Position numbers and translations under genes: made by a program
In this document: piece after piece, positions 55,063-63,259 of the stretch
How positions within the stretch are numbered: position 1 is the first letter of the stretch
Layout: each line of letters starts with the position of its first letter
Assembly: GCF_025665335.1 (NCBI RefSeq)
Contig: NZ_CP106869.1
Span: 3,374,501-3,438,500 of the forward strand
Source of the DNA: Xanthomonas sp. AM6
Lineage (GTDB): Bacteria > Pseudomonadota > Gammaproteobacteria > Xanthomonadales > Xanthomonadaceae
Reading direction: 5' to 3'
Length of the DNA: 64,000 nucleotides
The notes under the pieces: model-generated
What the model was told of the DNA's origin: nothing
What the model saw: only the letters and a program-made list of their open reading frames with translations
The model's database searches: none

Positions 55063-57655
55063 CCCCTACCGCGAGTTCCTGGAGCGCAAGGTGCGCGTCG
55101 CACCGTCCCTGGGCTTCGACGTCGCCGCGGAGGACGTGAACCCGATCCTGACGCGACACCAGCCCGATGCCGTGCGCTGGGCATGCGCTGGCGGCCGCCG
55201 CGCCCTGTTCGAGGCCTTCGGCCTGGGCAAGTCGGTGCAGCAGATCGAGATCCTGCGCCTGGCACGCGCGCATGCCGGCGGCGCCGTGGGTCTGGTCCTG
55301 CCGCTGGGCGTGCGCCAGGAGTTCGCCGCGGACGCCCGCATGCTGCGCACCGGTGACCACGAGCGCGTAACCGACGAGCAGCGGCGCCAGCTTGCCGCGT
55401 GGATCAAGCAGGATCCGCGGCGCGCGCCGGACGTGCGGTTCGTGCGCACGACAGCGGAGATCGATCCGAGCTTCGACGGCATCCACATGACCAACTACGA
55501 ATCGGTGCGCGACGGGAAGATCGACCCGGCGGCGTTCACCGCCACCAGCCTGGACGAGGCTTCGGTGCTGCGCAGCTTCGGCTCCAAGACCTACCAGGAG
55601 TTCCTGCCGCTGTTCCAGTCGGTCCGGTACCGGTTCGTGGCCACCGCCACGCCCAGCCCGAACCGCTACAAGGAGCTGATCCACTACGCCGGCTACCTCG
55701 GCGTGATGGACACCGGGCAGGCCCTCACCCGCTGGTTCAAGCGCGACAGCAGCAAGGCCGGCAACCTGCAGCTCTACCCGCACAAAGAGCGCGAATTTTG
55801 GTTGTGGGTGGCCAGCTGGGCGCTGTTCCTGCAGAAGCCCTCTGACCTCGGCTACAGCGACGAAGGCTACGACCTGCCGCCGCTGAAGGTGCATTACGTC
55901 GAGGTACCGGTGGACCACTCCACCGCCGGCGCGGAACGCGACGGACAGCACAAGCTGTTCCGGGACGCCTCGCTGGGCGTTGTGGACGCGGCGCGCGAGA
56001 AGCGGGAGACGATCGGGCCGCGCGTCGCCGCGGTGCGCGGCATCCTCGACAAGTACCCGGAATCGCACTGGCTGGTCTGGCACGACCTCGAAGCGGAGCG
56101 GCACGCGTTGCAGGCCGCCATCCCGGATGCGGTCAGCATCTACGGCGACCAAGACCTGGAGCAGCGCGAGCAGGCGGTGATCGACTTCAGCCAGGGGCGC
56201 ATCCGGATCCTGTCGGCCAAGCCGGTCATCGCCGGCAGCGGCTGCAACTTCCAGCGGCACTGCCACCGCGCCGTGTTCGCCGGCATCGGCCACAAGTTCA
56301 ACGACTTCATCCAGGCGGTCTACCGCATCCAGCGGTTCCTACAGGAGCACGCCGTCGAAATCTGGATCGTCTACGCCGAGTCTGAACGCGAGACGCTGGC
56401 CAGCCTGCAAGAGAAGTGGAACCGAGACACGGAGATGCGAGCACGCATGAGCGAGATCATCAGGGAATACGGCCTCAGCGAGGCCGCCATGGCGCAGGTA
56501 CTGCAGCGCTCGATCGGCGTGGAGCGGATCGAAGCCAGCGGCACCGGTTGGCTGGTCGCGAACAACGACTGCGTGGACGAGACCAGGCGCATGGACGAGA
56601 ACAGCGTCGACCTCGTGGTCACGTCGATCCCGTTCGCCAACCACTACGAGTACAGCCCTAGCTACAACGACTTCGGGCACACCGACGACAATGCGCACTT
56701 CTGGGCGCAGATGGACCACCTGACGCCCGAGCTGCTGCGGATCCTCAAGCCCGGCCGCATCGCGACGATCCACGTCAAGGACCGGATCCAGTTCGGCGCA
56801 GTCACCGGCGCCGGCGTGCCGACGGTCAGCCCGTTCCATGCCGAGGCGATCTTCCACTACCGCTCCCACGGCTTCGACTACATGGGGCTGATCACGGTGG
56901 TGACCGACGTGGTGCGCGAGAACAACCAGACCTATCGCCTGGGCTGGTCCGAGCAGTGCAAGGACGCGACGAAGATGGGCGTCGGCTCGCCCGAGTACGT
57001 CGTGCTGCTGCACAAGCCGCAGACGGATCGCTCCCGCGGCTACGCCGACGTGCCGGTGCGAAAGGAGAAGGCCCACTACACCCGGGCGCGCTGGCAGGTC
57101 GATGCGCATGCCTTCTGGCGGTCCAGCGGCAACCGCCAGCTCACTGCCGACGACCTGGCGCAGCTCGGGCCGGACAAGCTCGCCAAGCTGTTCACCGAAT
57201 ACAGCCTGCGCGAGATCTACGACTACGAGACCCACGTGCGCATCGGCGAGGAACTCGAAGCGCGCGGCGCGCTGCCCTCGACCTTCATGTCCCTGGCGCC
57301 GGGCAGCCACGACCCGGACGTCTGGCACGACGTGAACCGCATGCTGACGCTCAACGGCGAGCAGACGCGCCGGGGCTTGGAGAACCACATCTGCCCGCTG
57401 CAGTTCGACATCGTCGATCGGCTCATCCAGCGCTTCAGCAATCCGGGCGAGCTGGTGTTCGATCCATTCGGAGGCCTGTTCACCGTGCCCTATCGCGCGC
57501 TCAAGCTCGGCCGCCGGGGCCGCGCTGCGGAGCTGAGCACACCCTACTTCATGGACGGCATCCGGTACCTGCAGGCGGCAGAACGGGAGATCGCCATGCC
57601 CGGCCTGTTCGATGCGATCGAGGTCGACGCCTCCGACATGGACCGCGCCGCATGA
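55055..57655 (+). CDS. SNF2-type helicase fused to DNA methyltransferase
   Basis: This 866-residue protein starts at GTG 55055. The helicase part has EAFGLGKSVQQIEIL (Walker A, about 53-66), TSLDEASVL (DEAS box), ATATPSPN (motif III), SAKPVIAGSGCNFQ and FIQAVYRIQRFLQ (motif VI). From about 490 the methyltransferase has VVTSIPFANHYEYSPSYNDFG as motif IV (TSIPF in place of DPPY/TSPPY), LLRILKPGRIATIHVKD, and ELVFDPFGGLFTVPYRALKLGRRGRAAEL (motif I), in the beta-class order. It resembles in plan phage helicase-methyltransferases such as P1 DarB and may protect DNA from restriction. Confidence 0.85.
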   Translation: MADPYREFLERKVRVAPSLGFDVAAEDVNPILTRHQPDAVRWACAGGRRALFEAFGLGKSVQQIEILRLARAHAGGAVGLVLPLGVRQEFAADARMLRTGDHERVTDEQRRQLAAWIKQDPRRAPDVRFVRTTAEIDPSFDGIHMTNYESVRDGKIDPAAFTATSLDEASVLRSFGSKTYQEFLPLFQSVRYRFVATATPSPNRYKELIHYAGYLGVMDTGQALTRWFKRDSSKAGNLQLYPHKEREFWLWVASWALFLQKPSDLGYSDEGYDLPPLKVHYVEVPVDHSTAGAERDGQHKLFRDASLGVVDAAREKRETIGPRVAAVRGILDKYPESHWLVWHDLEAERHALQAAIPDAVSIYGDQDLEQREQAVIDFSQGRIRILSAKPVIAGSGCNFQRHCHRAVFAGIGHKFNDFIQAVYRIQRFLQEHAVEIWIVYAESERETLASLQEKWNRDTEMRARMSEIIREYGLSEAAMAQVLQRSIGVERIEASGTGWLVANNDCVDETRRMDENSVDLVVTSIPFANHYEYSPSYNDFGHTDDNAHFWAQMDHLTPELLRILKPGRIATIHVKDRIQFGAVTGAGVPTVSPFHAEAIFHYRSHGFDYMGLITVVTDVVRENNQTYRLGWSEQCKDATKMGVGSPEYVVLLHKPQTDRSRGYADVPVRKEKAHYTRARWQVDAHAFWRSSGNRQLTADDLAQLGPDKLAKLFTEYSLREIYDYETHVRIGEELEARGALPSTFMSLAPGSHDPDVWHDVNRMLTLNGEQTRRGLENHICPLQFDIVDRLIQRFSNPGELVFDPFGGLFTVPYRALKLGRRGRAAELSTPYFMDGIRYLQAAEREIAMPGLFDAIEVDASDMDRAA

Positions 57656-57849
57656 CCGACCAGCTTTTCCCCCGCCCGCCCCGCCGCATGCGCCAGCCGC
57701 CGAAGTCGCTTCTTCGGGAGCAGCTGGCGGCCACCGTCGACGAGAACATTCGGCTCCGCGCCGAGGTCGAGCGGCTGCGCTCGGCCTGGTGGCGTCGCTT
57801 CCTCAACACGATACGCAACTGGCGCCGTGCGCCGAAGGACATTGCATGA
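57652..57849 (+). CDS. Small basic coiled-coil protein
   Basis: This 65-residue protein (MTDQLFPRPPRRMRQPPKSLLREQLAATVDENIRLRAEVERLRSAWWRRFL) has a leucine-zipper-like helix and overlaps the methyltransferase stop (ATGA). Confidence 0.55.
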   Translation: MTDQLFPRPPRRMRQPPKSLLREQLAATVDENIRLRAEVERLRSAWWRRFLNTIRNWRRAPKDIA

Positions 57850-58067
57850 GCAAGTACACCGAACTCGACGCGGCCATCGTGCACGCGATCGAGAACCACG
57901 AAACCCAGTGCGCTGGCATCGTTGCGCGCGTGGAGGCCGAAGTGCTGGCTGTCGCCGCCACCGGCCCGAAGGCGAAGCCCCTGGGCCGCTACGTGGACGC
58001 CCGCCTGCAGGCCCTGCGCAAGGCCGGCCGCATCAAGTTCGCCAAGGGCCACTGGAGCATCGCATGA
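57846..58067 (+). CDS. Small winged-helix-like protein
   Basis: This 73-residue protein (MSKYTELDAAIVHAIENHETQCAGIVARVEAEVLAVAATGPKAKPLGRYVDARLQALRKAGRIKFAKGHWSIA) has the helix-helix-wing arrangement of small phage DNA-binding proteins. Confidence 0.6.
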   Translation: MSKYTELDAAIVHAIENHETQCAGIVARVEAEVLAVAATGPKAKPLGRYVDARLQALRKAGRIKFAKGHWSIA

Positions 58068-58957
58068 ACACCACAATCACCCCCGAGGCGCTGGCCGAGC
58101 TGATCGCTAAGCAGTGGGACGGCTGTATGTACGACAGCGTTGGCGAGACCATCAACATCGGCGAAGCAATCCGAGCCGCCGGGAAGCGCCTCGCCGCCCT
58201 CCCCGAGCTACTGGCAGTGCAGGCGGCGAGCAGCGCGGGCGGGCAGGAGCCGGTCGGAGAGGTTGTACAGCTTTTCGCCACCACGAAGGCCGGGCAGATG
58301 TTCAAAGACCTGCCTCTAGGAACACAACTGTTTGCCGCCCCCGTCGCCGGTGAGGCTGCAGAGCTGTCGCCCGAGTTCACGGACACGGCGCGCGCGGCTA
58401 TCGCGTGGGTGCTGTGGCATCACCAGGGCGGAAGCAGCGCAGTAGGCCAGCCTCTGCGGTATGCGCTCGGCATGGGCGACCATGAGCCGCTGAACGATCA
58501 GCGGATCGCCGAAGCAAAGCGCTATGCCAGCTTGGTCGGCGCCAAGACCGAAGACTTCAAGCGGCCCGCGCCTGCTGCTGTGCCGGTGGAAGAAAGCCCC
58601 ATCGTCGCCGCACTGAAAAGCGGGGCGATGGCCGGAGTGATTGCCTCCGAAAAGTCGGCAGCGCCGCGCGTTTGGGCCGAGCGCACCGAGAATTGGATGG
58701 GCGCACGACGGAGCAAGCAGCCGGCAGCGCAGGGCGTGGACCTGGCTCCTGGCATCGAAGCTGCCGCGAAGCTGATCCGGCAGGAGGCTGATGACTATGC
58801 GGAGCAATTCGGTCACGACGACATGGGCGGCCTGTCATTTGGGAGCGGCCGCCACGCTGACGTGAAGTCGGACCACCACAATTTCATGCTGGAACTTGTG
58901 GATGAGCTGCGCGCCCTGATCGACAGCCAGCACCAGCAGCAGGAGAGCGGCGCATGA
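58064..58957 (+). CDS. Hypothetical early protein (Ea22-like architecture)
   Basis: This 297-residue protein starts at ATG 58064. It has low-complexity linkers and repeated helices (ALAELIAKQWDGCMYDSVGETINIGEAIRAAGKRLAALPELL; DLAPGIEAAAKLIRQEADDYAEQFGHDDMGGLSFGSGRHADVKSDHHNFMLELVDELRALIDSQHQQQ). This resembles modular, rapidly changing early proteins of lambdoid phages; the function is unknown. Confidence 0.6.
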   Translation: MNTTITPEALAELIAKQWDGCMYDSVGETINIGEAIRAAGKRLAALPELLAVQAASSAGGQEPVGEVVQLFATTKAGQMFKDLPLGTQLFAAPVAGEAAELSPEFTDTARAAIAWVLWHHQGGSSAVGQPLRYALGMGDHEPLNDQRIAEAKRYASLVGAKTEDFKRPAPAAVPVEESPIVAALKSGAMAGVIASEKSAAPRVWAERTENWMGARRSKQPAAQGVDLAPGIEAAAKLIRQEADDYAEQFGHDDMGGLSFGSGRHADVKSDHHNFMLELVDELRALIDSQHQQQESGA

Positions 58958-59220
58958 GCCAGATCGTCGTTTTCCCGCGCGGGCAACTCAGCGACGCTGA
59001 CCGGGCAATCCTGACCGAGGCGGGCGTGGTGGCCGTCGAGGCGGACGACCCGAGCAAGGTCGTCACCGTTCTACCGGGCGCGCCGCTGGCAACGCCGAAC
59101 GACTTAACCATGGCGGCCTTGTCAGCGGTTGCCGCCTGCCCGATGGACAGCACCCATCGGCGGTTCGTGGTCGAGCTGCATCGGCGCATCGCACGGCGTG
59201 AGGAGAAGCTCAATGGCTGA
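58954..59220 (+). CDS. Hypothetical early protein
   Basis: This 88-residue protein (MSQIVVFPRGQLSDADRAILTEAGVVAVEADDPSKVVTVLPGAPLATPNDLTMAALSAVAACP) looks alpha/beta and is unrecognised. It is coupled to neighbours at both ends. Confidence 0.6.
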   Translation: MSQIVVFPRGQLSDADRAILTEAGVVAVEADDPSKVVTVLPGAPLATPNDLTMAALSAVAACPMDSTHRRFVVELHRRIARREEKLNG

Positions 59221-59590
59221 CATCGAACAGCAGGCCCACATTGCGGAACTGGCCGCTCTGCGCCGCAACTCTCGCGCCAGGTCTGCTCAACGTTCCGCGC
59301 TCGATGCGGCGATCGCCGCGCTGGCACCGAAGCCTCAGGCCCACGGCTTGCCTCCGCTCCCCATTGCATTCTTCGATGAGTTCGGCGCCGGTGCCGATGA
59401 TCAAGTCCAGGACTACGCGCGCGCCGCTCTCGCATCGCAGCCCCAGGCGCCCGCAGTGGTGGTGCCGGAGGAATGGCGCGCGTTCGTCGAGTCCTGCGCC
59501 GACATGCGAGGCCTATCGGTGGACGGGAACAGGCTCGCCCTGAAGGCCCGCGAATTGCTCGCCGCCGCGCCGGCGCCGGAGGTGCGGTGA
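59213..59590 (+). CDS. Hypothetical early protein
   Basis: This 125-residue protein (MADIEQQAHIAELAALRRNSRARSAQRSALDAAIAALAPKPQAHGLPPLPIAFFDEFGAGADDQVQDYARAALASQPQAP...) shares the KPQAHG/PLP linker style of modular phage early proteins. The role is unknown. Confidence 0.55.
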   Translation: MADIEQQAHIAELAALRRNSRARSAQRSALDAAIAALAPKPQAHGLPPLPIAFFDEFGAGADDQVQDYARAALASQPQAPAVVVPEEWRAFVESCADMRGLSVDGNRLALKARELLAAAPAPEVR

Positions 59591-59847
59591 TGGGCTACAC
59601 AAACCCACTTCTGCAGCTGGAGGCAGGCAAAGCGTTGCTTGCGTTACCCGCGTCCGATCGCTCTCGCATCGAGGCCGTCATGCGCGATCTGCGCCACCAG
59701 GCCAACGCCGAGGCTGAGAAGGCGTGGCGAAAGCGCAAAGGCCCCATGGCTGCGTATTGGCGCGCCGTTGCCACCTACGCCCGCCATGTCGCCCACGCCC
59801 TATCGAAATCGGAGCGCGCCGCGCCGGCGCCGGAGGTGTCGCGATGA
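59590..59847 (+). CDS. Hypothetical early protein
   Basis: This 85-residue basic helical protein (MGYTNPLLQLEAGKALLALPASDRSRIEAVMRDLRHQANAEAEKAWRKRKGPMAAYWRAVATYARHVAHAL) is unrecognised. Confidence 0.55.
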   Translation: MGYTNPLLQLEAGKALLALPASDRSRIEAVMRDLRHQANAEAEKAWRKRKGPMAAYWRAVATYARHVAHALSKSERAAPAPEVSR

Positions 59848-60215
59848 CCCTGCAGCATCTTGTCGCTGAAGCGATCAGCCTGGCCGGCGGCAACACCTGC
59901 GCCTCTGGCCACGACTGGCGTTCCGACGGTGGACGGGCCTGCCCTCGTGGTGGAAGTCGCTGCAGCCAGGCGGTCTATCGGTGCGCTCGGTGCGGCGCCG
60001 AGGACTACGGCGATCCGGGCGGCCCTGGGCACGCCGACTGCAGCGGCATGCGCCTGTGCTCCGGAGAAGACGAGCCAGTGATCGCGTGCGAACACTGCGG
60101 CCGGGTCTGCGAGTCGAACGACGACCGCGACGCCACCCGCGCCGGATGGCGCAACACCTGGGACGGCTGGGAATGTCCCGAGCATCAACCGCCGGAGGGT
60201 GGCAGCCATGGCTGA
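59844..60215 (+). CDS. Cys-rich zinc-binding early protein
   Basis: This 123-residue protein contains CASGHDW, CPRGGSRCSQAVYRCARCGAEDY, HADCSGMRLC and CEHCGRVCES with many metal ligands, suggesting two zinc ribbons. Function is unknown. Confidence 0.6.
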   Translation: MTLQHLVAEAISLAGGNTCASGHDWRSDGGRACPRGGSRCSQAVYRCARCGAEDYGDPGGPGHADCSGMRLCSGEDEPVIACEHCGRVCESNDDRDATRAGWRNTWDGWECPEHQPPEGGSHG

Positions 60216-60483
60216 GCGTCCCGACCAGCATTCCGATGCTCACTTGCTCGCGACCCTGGCCGCGCTGATCGAAGGCGACCGATGGCTCAATGCCGACGCC
60301 TCGGCGGTCTTCTTGGGGCTGGTGACGCCAAGCGGCGATCCGAATCGGCGCGGATTTCTGGAGCGCGTAGCGTGTCGGCCAAGCTTCCCGGCGCCCCTGA
60401 TCATCGGCAACGAGAAGAAGTGGAAGAAGTCCGAGATTGCGCGGTGGGCTGACGACGAGCGGAAGATCAGCCGAGCTGCCTAG
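60208..60483 (+). CDS. AlpA/Xis-like excisionase
   Basis: This 91-residue protein starts at ATG 60208. DRWLNADASAVFLGLVTPSGDPNRRGFLERVACRPSFPAPLIIGNEKKWKKSEIARWADDERKIS matches the winged-helix AlpA/recombination directionality factor pattern. It converges with and overlaps the integrase gene by 17 bases. Confidence 0.72.
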   Translation: MAERPDQHSDAHLLATLAALIEGDRWLNADASAVFLGLVTPSGDPNRRGFLERVACRPSFPAPLIIGNEKKWKKSEIARWADDERKISRAA

Positions 60484-61438
60484 CCAGCGACGAGGCCGGC
60501 TCGTTGTAGTAGATCATGAGCGACTTGAGGTCGCGGTGCCCGATCACTCGGGCCAACTGCAGCACGTCCAGCTTCTTGGACAGCCTCCAAATGGCCTCGG
60601 CGCGGCTGTCATGGAAATGGACCAACCGGTGCGGCGTCTTGTCCCGCACCTTGCGCCAGAGTGCGTCGCGCGTGGCCGCATCGATCGCAAAGACTGGCCC
60701 AAAGCCGAGCGGCAGCGCCCGCAGGATCTCGCAAGCGCGCAGCGTCAGGGGCACGTCGCGAGAATCCCCGTTTTTCGTCTTGGGAAGATGCACGTAGCGA
60801 TCATCCAAGTGGATGTTCGGCCAGGTCAACGCCAGTATCTCCCCCGAGCGCATCGCCGTCTCCAGCGCGAACAGGAATGCTAGGCCGGTACGCTGGGTCG
60901 CCGTCTCGGCAGAAAGCTTGTCCCATACCCCGAACGCTGCGGCCAGCGCCGCCACCTCCTCCGCACTGACGCGACGCGCCCTGCCCTTGGGTGTCTGCGG
61001 CCACCGCACATCGGACATCGGGTTCTCGCGGATCCAGCGCCAGTCGCGCCGGGCCACCTCGAGCACGGCGCGCAGCAGGTTCATCTCGCGCGCCACCGTG
61101 CCGGGCTTGACTTGGGTCAGGCGGTCATCGCGCCAGCGGGAGAAGTCCTCCGGCCCCAGTGCAGCGATCCGGCGGGCCGCGATCGGGTCGCGCTTCAGCG
61201 CTTTCAGGCGGATCAGCTCCCAGTGGGAACCGCCCCGCTTCGGCGCCACCTCGTCGCTGTAACGCTGCATGGCGTCGCTGTAGGTCTTGTCGGGCAGCTT
61301 CGTGCCGCGCAGCTCGGCCTCACGCTCCAGCGCCCACTGGGCGGCCTCCTGGCGCGTCTTTTTCGTCGCCGAGTCGCGAACGCCGTCGACATAGACCTGG
61401 ACCCGGTACTTGTTGCCTGATTTTTGGATGCTCGCCAT
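60467..61438 (-). CDS. int: Tyrosine recombinase integrase
   Basis: This 323-residue protein starts at ATG 61438. It has an N-terminal Arm-type region (ASIQKSGNKYRVQVYVDGVRDSATKKTRQEA), a SAM-like core-binding domain, and a catalytic domain with ALETAMRSGEILAL (Arg I), PKTKNGDSRDVPL (Lys), VHFHDSRAEAIWRLSKKL (H-x-x-R), LARVIGHRDLKSLMIYY (His near 301, Tyr near 310). It is next to the tRNA-Thr attachment site, as for tRNA-targeting phages. Confidence 0.93.
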   Translation of the reverse strand: MASIQKSGNKYRVQVYVDGVRDSATKKTRQEAAQWALEREAELRGTKLPDKTYSDAMQRYSDEVAPKRGGSHWELIRLKALKRDPIAARRIAALGPEDFSRWRDDRLTQVKPGTVAREMNLLRAVLEVARRDWRWIRENPMSDVRWPQTPKGRARRVSAEEVAALAAAFGVWDKLSAETATQRTGLAFLFALETAMRSGEILALTWPNIHLDDRYVHLPKTKNGDSRDVPLTLRACEILRALPLGFGPVFAIDAATRDALWRKVRDKTPHRLVHFHDSRAEAIWRLSKKLDVLQLARVIGHRDLKSLMIYYNEPASSLARQLG

Positions 61439-61590
61439 GGGCCCCATCGTATGGGGAAATTTTGGGGAATGGGGGCGGGCAACCCCGGGCAAATCGTTGC
61501 GGCAACGGAAAATGAAAACGCCCGAAACCGTTGCGGCCCGGGCGTTTCGTTGTGAATCGTGCCGATGATGCAATCCGGCAGATTCGGGTC

Positions 61591-61608
61591 CTGGTGCCGG
61601 AAATAGGA
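61591..61608. repeat. Prophage attachment core, right copy
   Basis: CTGGTGCCGGAAATAGGA overlaps the CCA end, discriminator and acceptor/T-arm 3' half of tRNA-Thr. It is identical to 8984-9001. Confidence 0.9.
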
Positions 61609-61667
61609 ATCGAACCTACGACCTACGCATTACGAATGCGCCGCTCTACCAACTGAGCTATTCCGGC
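61592..61667 (-). tRNA. tRNA-Thr (CGU anticodon)
   Basis: On the minus strand a 76-base cloverleaf folds with a GCCGGAA/TTCCGGC acceptor stem, the anticodon loop TTCGTAA (anticodon CGT), a GTTCGATTC-like T loop and encoded CCA. It is intact because the phage brought the 3' end. Confidence 0.95.
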
Positions 61668-61702
61668 TGAACCGCAAATTCTAGGGGGCCGCGGGCGTCC
61701 GG

Positions 61703-62653
61703 TCAATTGACCAGGCGCAGGCGCAGTTCCTTGGGCAGGGCGAACACCATCGACTCCGGTTCGCCGGCCAGTTCGCCGACGCCGTCGGCGCCCAGTTCGC
61801 GCAGCCGCGCGATGACGCCGTCCACCAGCACCTGCGGGGCGGAGGCGCCGGCGGTCAGGCCGATGCGGCGCTTGCCGACGACCCAGGCCGGGTCGATCTC
61901 GTCAGCGCCGTCGATCAGGTAGGACTCCACCCCGTCGCGCCGCGCCAGCTCGCTGAGCCGGTTGGAATTGGAGCTGTTCGGCGAGCCGACCACCAGCACC
62001 AGGTCGCACTGCCTGGCCAGGTCGCGCACCGCGTCCTGGCGGTTCTGGGTGGCGTAGCAGATGTCGTCGTTCTTCGGCCCCTGCATCGCCGGGTAGCGCG
62101 CGCGCAGCGCGTCGATGATGCCGCGGGTGTCGTCCACCGACAGCGTGGTCTGGGTGGTGTAGGCCAGGTTCTCCGGCTGCTGGATGTCCAGCGTGGCGAC
62201 CTGCTCGATGTCCTCGACCAGGTAGATGCGCCCGACGCCGCGTTCGCGGTTCCATTGGCCCATCGTGCCCTCCACTTCCGGGTGGCCGGCATGGCCGATC
62301 AGCACCACGTCGCGGCCGGCGCGGCAGTGCCGGGCCACTTCGAAATGGACCTTGGTGACCAGCGGGCAGGTCGCGTCGAACACCTTCAGCCCGCGCCGCT
62401 CGGCCTCCTGGCGCACCGCCTGGGACACGCCGTGGGCGCTGAAGATGACGGTGTTGCCGTCGGGCACTTCGTCGAGCTCCTCGACGAAGATCGCGCCGCG
62501 CTGCTTCAGGTCGTCGACCACGAAGCGGTTGTGCACCACCTCGTGGCGCACGTAGATCGGCGCGCCCAGGGTCTCGATGGCGCGCTTGACGATCTCGATC
62601 GCGCGGTCGACACCGGCGCAGAAACCACGGGGATTGGCGAGCAGGACGTCCAT
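61703..62653 (-). CDS. ispH: 4-hydroxy-3-methylbut-2-enyl diphosphate reductase IspH
   Basis: This 316-residue protein has the three iron-sulphur Cys motifs: [26 protein letters not shown] and [11 protein letters not shown], plus [13 protein letters not shown]. It catalyses the final step of the MEP isoprenoid pathway. It lies 7 bases downstream of lspA and is probably co-transcribed with ileS-lspA. Confidence 0.97.
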   Translation of the reverse strand: MDVLLANPRGFCAGVDRAIEIVKRAIETLGAPIYVRHEVVHNRFVVDDLKQRGAIFVEELDEVPDGNTVIFSAHGVSQAVRQEAERRGLKVFDATCPLVTKVHFEVARHCRAGRDVVLIGHAGHPEVEGTMGQWNRERGVGRIYLVEDIEQVATLDIQQPENLAYTTQTTLSVDDTRGIIDALRARYPAMQGPKNDDICYATQNRQDAVRDLARQCDLVLVVGSPNSSNSNRLSELARRDGVESYLIDGADEIDPAWVVGKRRIGLTAGASAPQVLVDGVIARLRELGADGVGELAGEPESMVFALPKELRLRLVN

Positions 62654-62660
62654 GCCCCGA

Positions 62661-63164
62661 TTATCCCGCTTTTCGCTTCGACTTGCCGTCGAACACGCCG
62701 AACAGGGCGATGCCCACGGCGCCGGCGACGATCGCCGAGTCGGCGATGTTGAACGAGGGCCAGTAGTGGTCGCCCACGTACCACTGGATGAAATCGACCA
62801 CGTGGCCGTGCATCAGCCGGTCGATCACGTTGCCGATCGCGCCGCCGATGACCAGGGCGTAAGGCATCGCGCTGCGCCAGTCGCCGCGCGGGGTGCGCGC
62901 CAGCCACCAGGCCAGCAGGCCGCTGATGCCCACCGCCAGCGCGGTGAAGAACCACAGCTGCCAGCCGCCAGCCTGGCTCAGGAAGCTGAACGCAGCGCCG
63001 GTATTGTAGGTGCGGTACCAGTTCCAGAAGCCGGGGATCACCGGCACCGCGGTGAACTCGGGCAGGCTGGACAGCACCCAGGCCTTGCTCCACTGGTCCA
63101 GGCCGATCACCAGCGCGGACAGCAGCAGCCAGATCAGGGCGGAGGGGTTGGGTCGTACGGTCAT
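62661..63164 (-). CDS. lspA: Lipoprotein signal peptidase II
   Basis: This 167-residue membrane protein has four TM helices. The aspartic protease motifs are [24 protein letters not shown] and [19 protein letters not shown] with the two catalytic Asp. It cleaves prolipoproteins at the inner membrane. The C-terminal DGKSKRKAG is cytoplasmic. Confidence 0.97.
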   Translation of the reverse strand: MTVRPNPSALIWLLLSALVIGLDQWSKAWVLSSLPEFTAVPVIPGFWNWYRTYNTGAAFSFLSQAGGWQLWFFTALAVGISGLLAWWLARTPRGDWRSAMPYALVIGGAIGNVIDRLMHGHVVDFIQWYVGDHYWPSFNIADSAIVAGAVGIALFGVFDGKSKRKAG

Positions 63165-63259
63165 GCGCGAGGTCCGCCTTGGGCGAAGGATCAGGTGGAG
63201 GGACGGCTAGGTGCGACGCGGCAACGGCACGGGACGCGCCGCCGCCGCGCCAGGGCGGA

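Larger units (their letters stand above)
8984..61608. mobile_element. Lambdoid siphophage prophage (about 52.6 kb) in tRNA-Thr
   Basis: The element is bounded by two copies of CTGGTGCCGGAAATAGGA, the second covering the 3' end of an intact tRNA-Thr with an integrase gene next to it. It contains a full set of genes: immunity (CI, Cro, two operator regions), replication, recombination, antitermination, lysis, packaging, head, connector, tail, integrase and excisionase. No inactivating frameshift or transposon was seen, so it may be functional. The head is HK97-like, the tail tip is GTA/DUF2460-DUF2163-like, and the lysis and G/GT genes are lambda-like. Confidence 0.9.
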
